Source: an uncultured Eubacteriales bacterium
GTDB taxonomy: Bacteria; Bacillota; Clostridia; Lachnospirales; Lachnospiraceae
NCBI GenBank assembly: GCA_902783795.1
Contig: CACZSO010000167.1
Coordinates: 1-8,071 of the forward strand
Direction of reading: 5' to 3'
DNA length: 8,071 nucleotides
In this document: positions 5,310 to 8,071 of the stretch, piece after piece
Layout of the letters: every line of letters starts with the position of its first letter
How positions within the stretch are numbered: the stretch's first letter is position 1
Translations under genes and position numbers: made by a program
The notes under the pieces: model-generated
The model's input: only the letters and a program-made list of their open reading frames with translations
What the model was told of the DNA's origin: nothing
Databases searched by the model: none

Positions 5310-6916
5310 GCTTTTCCTATGCGGGAAGTGCAGAAGAGACACTGCACGATATCAGTTTTACGGTTGAAAAAGGGACTTTTGTAACATTGACAGGGAATAC
5401 CGGGTCGGGAAAGTCCACTTTGCTCCGCATGTTGAAAAGAGAGCTGATACCGAACGGAAAAAAGAGCGGCCGTGTCTTATTTAATGGCGAGGATACAGAA
5501 AAATTGAGCGACCGGGAAGCAGCCACCGGCATCGGTTTTGTCATGCAGTACCCGGATCATCAGATCGTGACAGATAAGGTCTGGCATGAACTGGCTTTCG
5601 GTCTGGAAAACCTGGGATATCCAAAGGATATCATTCGGCGGAGAGTCTCTGAAATGGCCTGTTATTTCGGCATAGAGGAGTGGTTTGAAAAACCGGTGAC
5701 GTCTCTGTCCGGCGGCCAGAAACAGCTCTTAAACCTGGCGTCTGTCATGGTGACCCAGCCGGAGATCCTTCTTTTGGATGAACCGACAGCCCAGCTGGAT
5801 CCTATAGCAGCATCAGATTTCATCGCGACACTGAAAAAGCTGAACCGGGAATTGTCACTGACCATCATCCTGGTGGAACACAGACTGGAAGAAGCTATTC
5901 CGGCCTGTGATAAGCTGCTGGTCTTGAAAGAAGGACAGGTCCTTCTTTATGATACACCGGAAAAAACAGCAGCAGGCTTAAAAGAATGGCCGGAGCTTCT
6001 TTATGATATGCCTGCCGCAGTACGCCTGTATCACGCTTTTGATATAAAAGAGGCTGCCTGCCCGCTGACGGTACGGGAAGGCCGTGATTTTATTGAAGAA
6101 CATTTTAAACGGGATGTTTTATCGCTGAAAAAACCAGCTTATCAGCCAGAAAGCAAGACAGCACTGGAGCTTACAGACATCATGTTCCGGTATGAAAAAA
6201 CATTGCCGGATGTGCTGAACGGGCTGGAACTTAAGGTGAATGAAGGAGAGATTTTCTGCGTTCTGGGCGGCAATGGATCCGGGAAATCCACGGCTTTATC
6301 TGTGGCTGCCGGATTAAGAAAAGCCTACCGCGGGAAGATCCGGGTGTTCGGCAAAGATATCAGGGAGTATAAAAACCGCACTTTATATCAGGAATGCCTG
6401 GCCATGCTGCCCCAGGATGTGCAGACATTGTTTTTGTGTAATACGGTAAAAGAAGAACTGGAAGACGCAAAGGCGGAAAAACTGTCGCTCCCCTATGATC
6501 TGACCCATTTATATGAGCGTCATCCATATGATTTAAGCGGAGGAGAACAGCAGCTCTTGGGCTTTGCGAAAGTGCTGGCAGCAAAACCCCGGCTGATCCT
6601 TTTGGACGAGCCTACGAAAGGGTTGGATCCGGGTTCTCGCAGGATGATCGCCGATATTTTAAGAAGCCTGAAAAAGGAAGGAAAAACCATCCTCATCGTT
6701 ACGCATGACGTGGAATTTGCCGCGGAGATCGCTGATAGGTGCGCTATGTTCTTCAGGGGCGAGATCACCTCCACGGGCGTGCCGGATGATTTCTTCAGTG
6801 AGAATTATTTCTATACCACCAGCATCAACCGGATGACCCGGGGCTTATATGAAAAGATCGTTACCTTGAAGGATGCGGAGGCCATTTTGAAAGAAAATGG
6901 TGAAAGATCATGGTGA
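5282..6916 (+). CDS. Fused double ATPase of the ECF transporter (EcfA-EcfA')
   Basis: 544 residues, twice the length of a single EcfA, carrying two complete ABC ATPase domains that power vitamin or metabolite uptake. Domain 1: Walker A GNTGSGKST (38-46), Q-loop Gln89 (VMQYPDHQ), signature LSGGQ (142-146), Walker B ILLLDE (162-167), switch His200. Domain 2: Walker A GGNGSGKST (329-337), Q-loop Gln378 (MLPQD), signature LSGGE (418-422), Walker B LILLDE (438-443), switch His475. All catalytic residues are kept in both halves; both ATP sites look competent. A linker of about 50 residues (240-290) joins them. GGAGGA at 5267-5272 is 9 nt before the ATG, inside the end of ecfT, and the gene end overlaps the S component by 7 nt. 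This fused form replaces separate EcfA1 and EcfA2 and fixes their 1:1 ratio. Confidence 0.95.
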   Translation: MEILSVENVSFSYAGSAEETLHDISFTVEKGTFVTLTGNTGSGKSTLLRMLKRELIPNGKKSGRVLFNGEDTEKLSDREAATGIGFVMQYPDHQIVTDKVWHELAFGLENLGYPKDIIRRRVSEMACYFGIEEWFEKPVTSLSGGQKQLLNLASVMVTQPEILLLDEPTAQLDPIAASDFIATLKKLNRELSLTIILVEHRLEEAIPACDKLLVLKEGQVLLYDTPEKTAAGLKEWPELLYDMPAAVRLYHAFDIKEAACPLTVREGRDFIEEHFKRDVLSLKKPAYQPESKTALELTDIMFRYEKTLPDVLNGLELKVNEGEIFCVLGGNGSGKSTALSVAAGLRKAYRGKIRVFGKDIREYKNRTLYQECLAMLPQDVQTLFLCNTVKEELEDAKAEKLSLPYDLTHLYERHPYDLSGGEQQLLGFAKVLAAKPRLILLDEPTKGLDPGSRRMIADILRSLKKEGKTILIVTHDVEFAAEIADRCAMFFRGEITSTGVPDDFFSENYFYTTSINRMTRGLYEKIVTLKDAEAILKENGERSW

Positions 6917-7593
6917 TCCGGAGTGAGATGATCAGGAAGATCCTCAGGATCCTGGTCCCCTTTGTATTGATCCCGGGGGCAGTGGTATGGGCTTATCTGG
7001 CATTCCGGCTGAAAAACTATACGGCGGTCACATTGATCGTTCTGGTATTGTCGTTGTTTTTGTTTTTTGCCGGATATGAAAAAAAGAAGACCGGCAGCCG
7101 GCGGCTCATGGTGGCAGCGGTCATGACAGCTTTGGCTGTAGTAGGCCGGTTTATCCCGAGAGTCAATCCTATGGCTGCATTAGTGATCATCGCCGGGATG
7201 TATTTAGGCGGAGAGACCGGGTTTCTGGTGGGGGCGCTGGCAGCAGTGATCTCGAACTTCCATTTTGGTCAGGGACCCTGGACACCTTTCCAGATGTTTG
7301 CCTTAGGCATGATGGGACTGATGGCGGGACTGTTAAGTCCCGGGCTTAAAAAGAGCCGCATCCTGCTGTGTCTGTACGGAGCCATTTCAGGTATCGCTTA
7401 TTCCTTTATCATGGATATCTGGACGGTTCTCTGGTATAACGAGGGCTTCCCCTGGGAGCTTTATGCGGCCGCCCTTGCGACAGCGCTGCCTTATACCATC
7501 ACTTATGTGGTCTCGAACGTGATCTACCTGTGGATCCTGCGAAAACCCTTCGGCGATAAGCTGGAGCGGATGCATATAAAGTATGGGATATGA
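6910..7593 (+). CDS. ECF transporter S (substrate-binding) component
   Basis: 227 residues. The core S domain (about 64-211) has six hydrophobic segments: 65-81, 87-99, 102-117, 126-142, 151-175 and 185-210. The first core helix has A70-x3-A74 (AAVMTALAVVGR), like the AxxxA motif used by S proteins to dock on EcfT. The loop FGQGPWTPFQM (119-129) is a strong family signature; similar loops occur in clostridial S components of unassigned or cobalamin-related annotation, but I cannot assign the substrate. Two additional helices (about 11-31 and 39-55), ahead of the core and ending in a KKK stretch, lengthen the protein beyond the usual 170-200 residues. The ATG overlaps the ATPase stop (ATGGTGA). 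ATG 6928, behind a GGAG at 6920-6923, is an alternative start that removes six residues without affecting helices. Confidence 0.88.
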   Translation: MVIRSEMIRKILRILVPFVLIPGAVVWAYLAFRLKNYTAVTLIVLVLSLFLFFAGYEKKKTGSRRLMVAAVMTALAVVGRFIPRVNPMAALVIIAGMYLGGETGFLVGALAAVISNFHFGQGPWTPFQMFALGMMGLMAGLLSPGLKKSRILLCLYGAISGIAYSFIMDIWTVLWYNEGFPWELYAAALATALPYTITYVVSNVIYLWILRKPFGDKLERMHIKYGI

Positions 7594-8071
7594 TGAATGA
7601 AACTATCTTAACTCCTGAAAAACTGTATATTTCCACTGTTGCAGAAGATGATGCCGGACTTGCACTAAAGTATGGTCTGGGTCTGGAGATCGCGGAGTAC
7701 TGTACTGCCTGGAACATGGATGAGTTTTTTGATGAGACCGATGTAACGGTGAGGCGGAAAATGGCCTGCACGGACCATTATACCTTCCATGCCTGTTTTA
7801 ATGAGCTGCACCCCAGTGCTATTGACAAAAAAGCACTTCAGCTGGCTCATGACCGGTATCTGCAGGCCGTGACATTGGCCTATGAACACTATAAGATCCG
7901 AAAGATCATTGTCCATTCCGGTTTTGTTCCCCTCATATATTTTCCTTCATGGTTTGAGGAACGGAGTATCATTTTCTGGAAAGATCTTTTAAAAGAGCTT
8001 CCGGAGAATATAGAGCTTTGCTATGAAAATGTGATGGAAGATGAACCTTTCATGCAGCTTCATGTAGTAGA
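7590..8071 (+). CDS. TIM-barrel protein, sugar phosphate isomerase/epimerase type (partial, 3' end cut)
   Basis: An open frame runs to the window end (160 codons plus two bases) with no stop. It overlaps the S component in an ATGA (start 7590, stop 7591-7593); a second ATG at 7593 is in frame and equally possible. The pattern is that of the xylose isomerase-like TIM barrel: KLYISTV as first strand (11-17), GLEIAEYC as second (31-38), HACFNELHPSAID (67-79), a long helix, KIIVHSGFV (105-113) with a possible metal-ligand His109, and IELCYENVMEDEP (141-153) with a possible metal-ligand Glu146. Full members have about 250-280 residues, so roughly 60% is present. These enzymes isomerise or epimerise sugars or cleave related compounds using divalent metals. 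Translational coupling with the transporter suggests it handles the imported molecule or a derivative. Specific reaction unknown. Confidence 0.75.
   Translation, partial: MMNETILTPEKLYISTVAEDDAGLALKYGLGLEIAEYCTAWNMDEFFDETDVTVRRKMACTDHYTFHACFNELHPSAIDKKALQLAHDRYLQAVTLAYEHYKIRKIIVHSGFVPLIYFPSWFEERSIIFWKDLLKELPENIELCYENVMEDEPFMQLHVV

Overview
The window reads as chromosomal DNA of a Gram-positive Clostridia member, most likely a Lachnospiraceae-type gut bacterium. This rests on AGGAGG-type ribosome sites, A/T-rich promoters of the TTGACA/TATAAT kind, moderate GC, tightly overlapping operons, and protein families typical of that group: a DxN-type Hanks kinase, a VanZ-like protein, a fused EcfA-EcfA' ATPase and an ECF S component with a two-helix N-terminal extension. 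The taxonomic call is inference from protein style, not a search. Every supported gene is on the + strand.

Left half (1-3778), a signalling and envelope block. It starts with a membrane-anchored Ser/Thr protein kinase with an altered DFG motif and no recognisable glycine-rich loop (18-1145). A small XRE-like helix-turn-helix protein follows (1222-1689). A long hairpin with a T tract (1721-1784) then ends this unit. A perfect extended -10 box lies inside the left arm of that hairpin, and the next start codon directly abuts its T tract, so terminator and promoter seem to be superimposed. Next come a VanZ-like membrane protein (1785-2363, probably frameshifted near its end), a secreted two-repeat protein (2251-3309) and a small four-helix membrane protein (3336-3692), closed by a clean rho-independent terminator (3746-3778).

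Right half (3818-8071), a transport operon. A well-formed promoter (GTGACA-17-TACAAT with extended -10) drives a GNAT acetyltransferase (3879-4397). No terminator is visible before a complete dedicated ECF transporter: EcfT (4431-5309), double ATPase EcfAA' (5282-6916) and S component (6910-7593). The last gene, a TIM-barrel protein of the sugar phosphate isomerase/epimerase type (from 7590, cut by the window end), overlaps the S component by an ATGA. Overlaps of 28, 7 and 4 nt imply translational coupling, so the TIM-barrel enzyme probably acts on, or downstream of, the imported compound. The substrate is not decidable from sequence alone; no riboswitch is seen ahead of the operon.

No RNA genes, insertion sequences, CRISPR arrays or prophage signatures were seen. 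No gap between genes exceeds 300 bases. The most notable items are the promoter nested in a terminator hairpin, the likely one-base frameshift in the VanZ-like gene, and the GNAT/ECF/TIM-barrel operon of unknown substrate.
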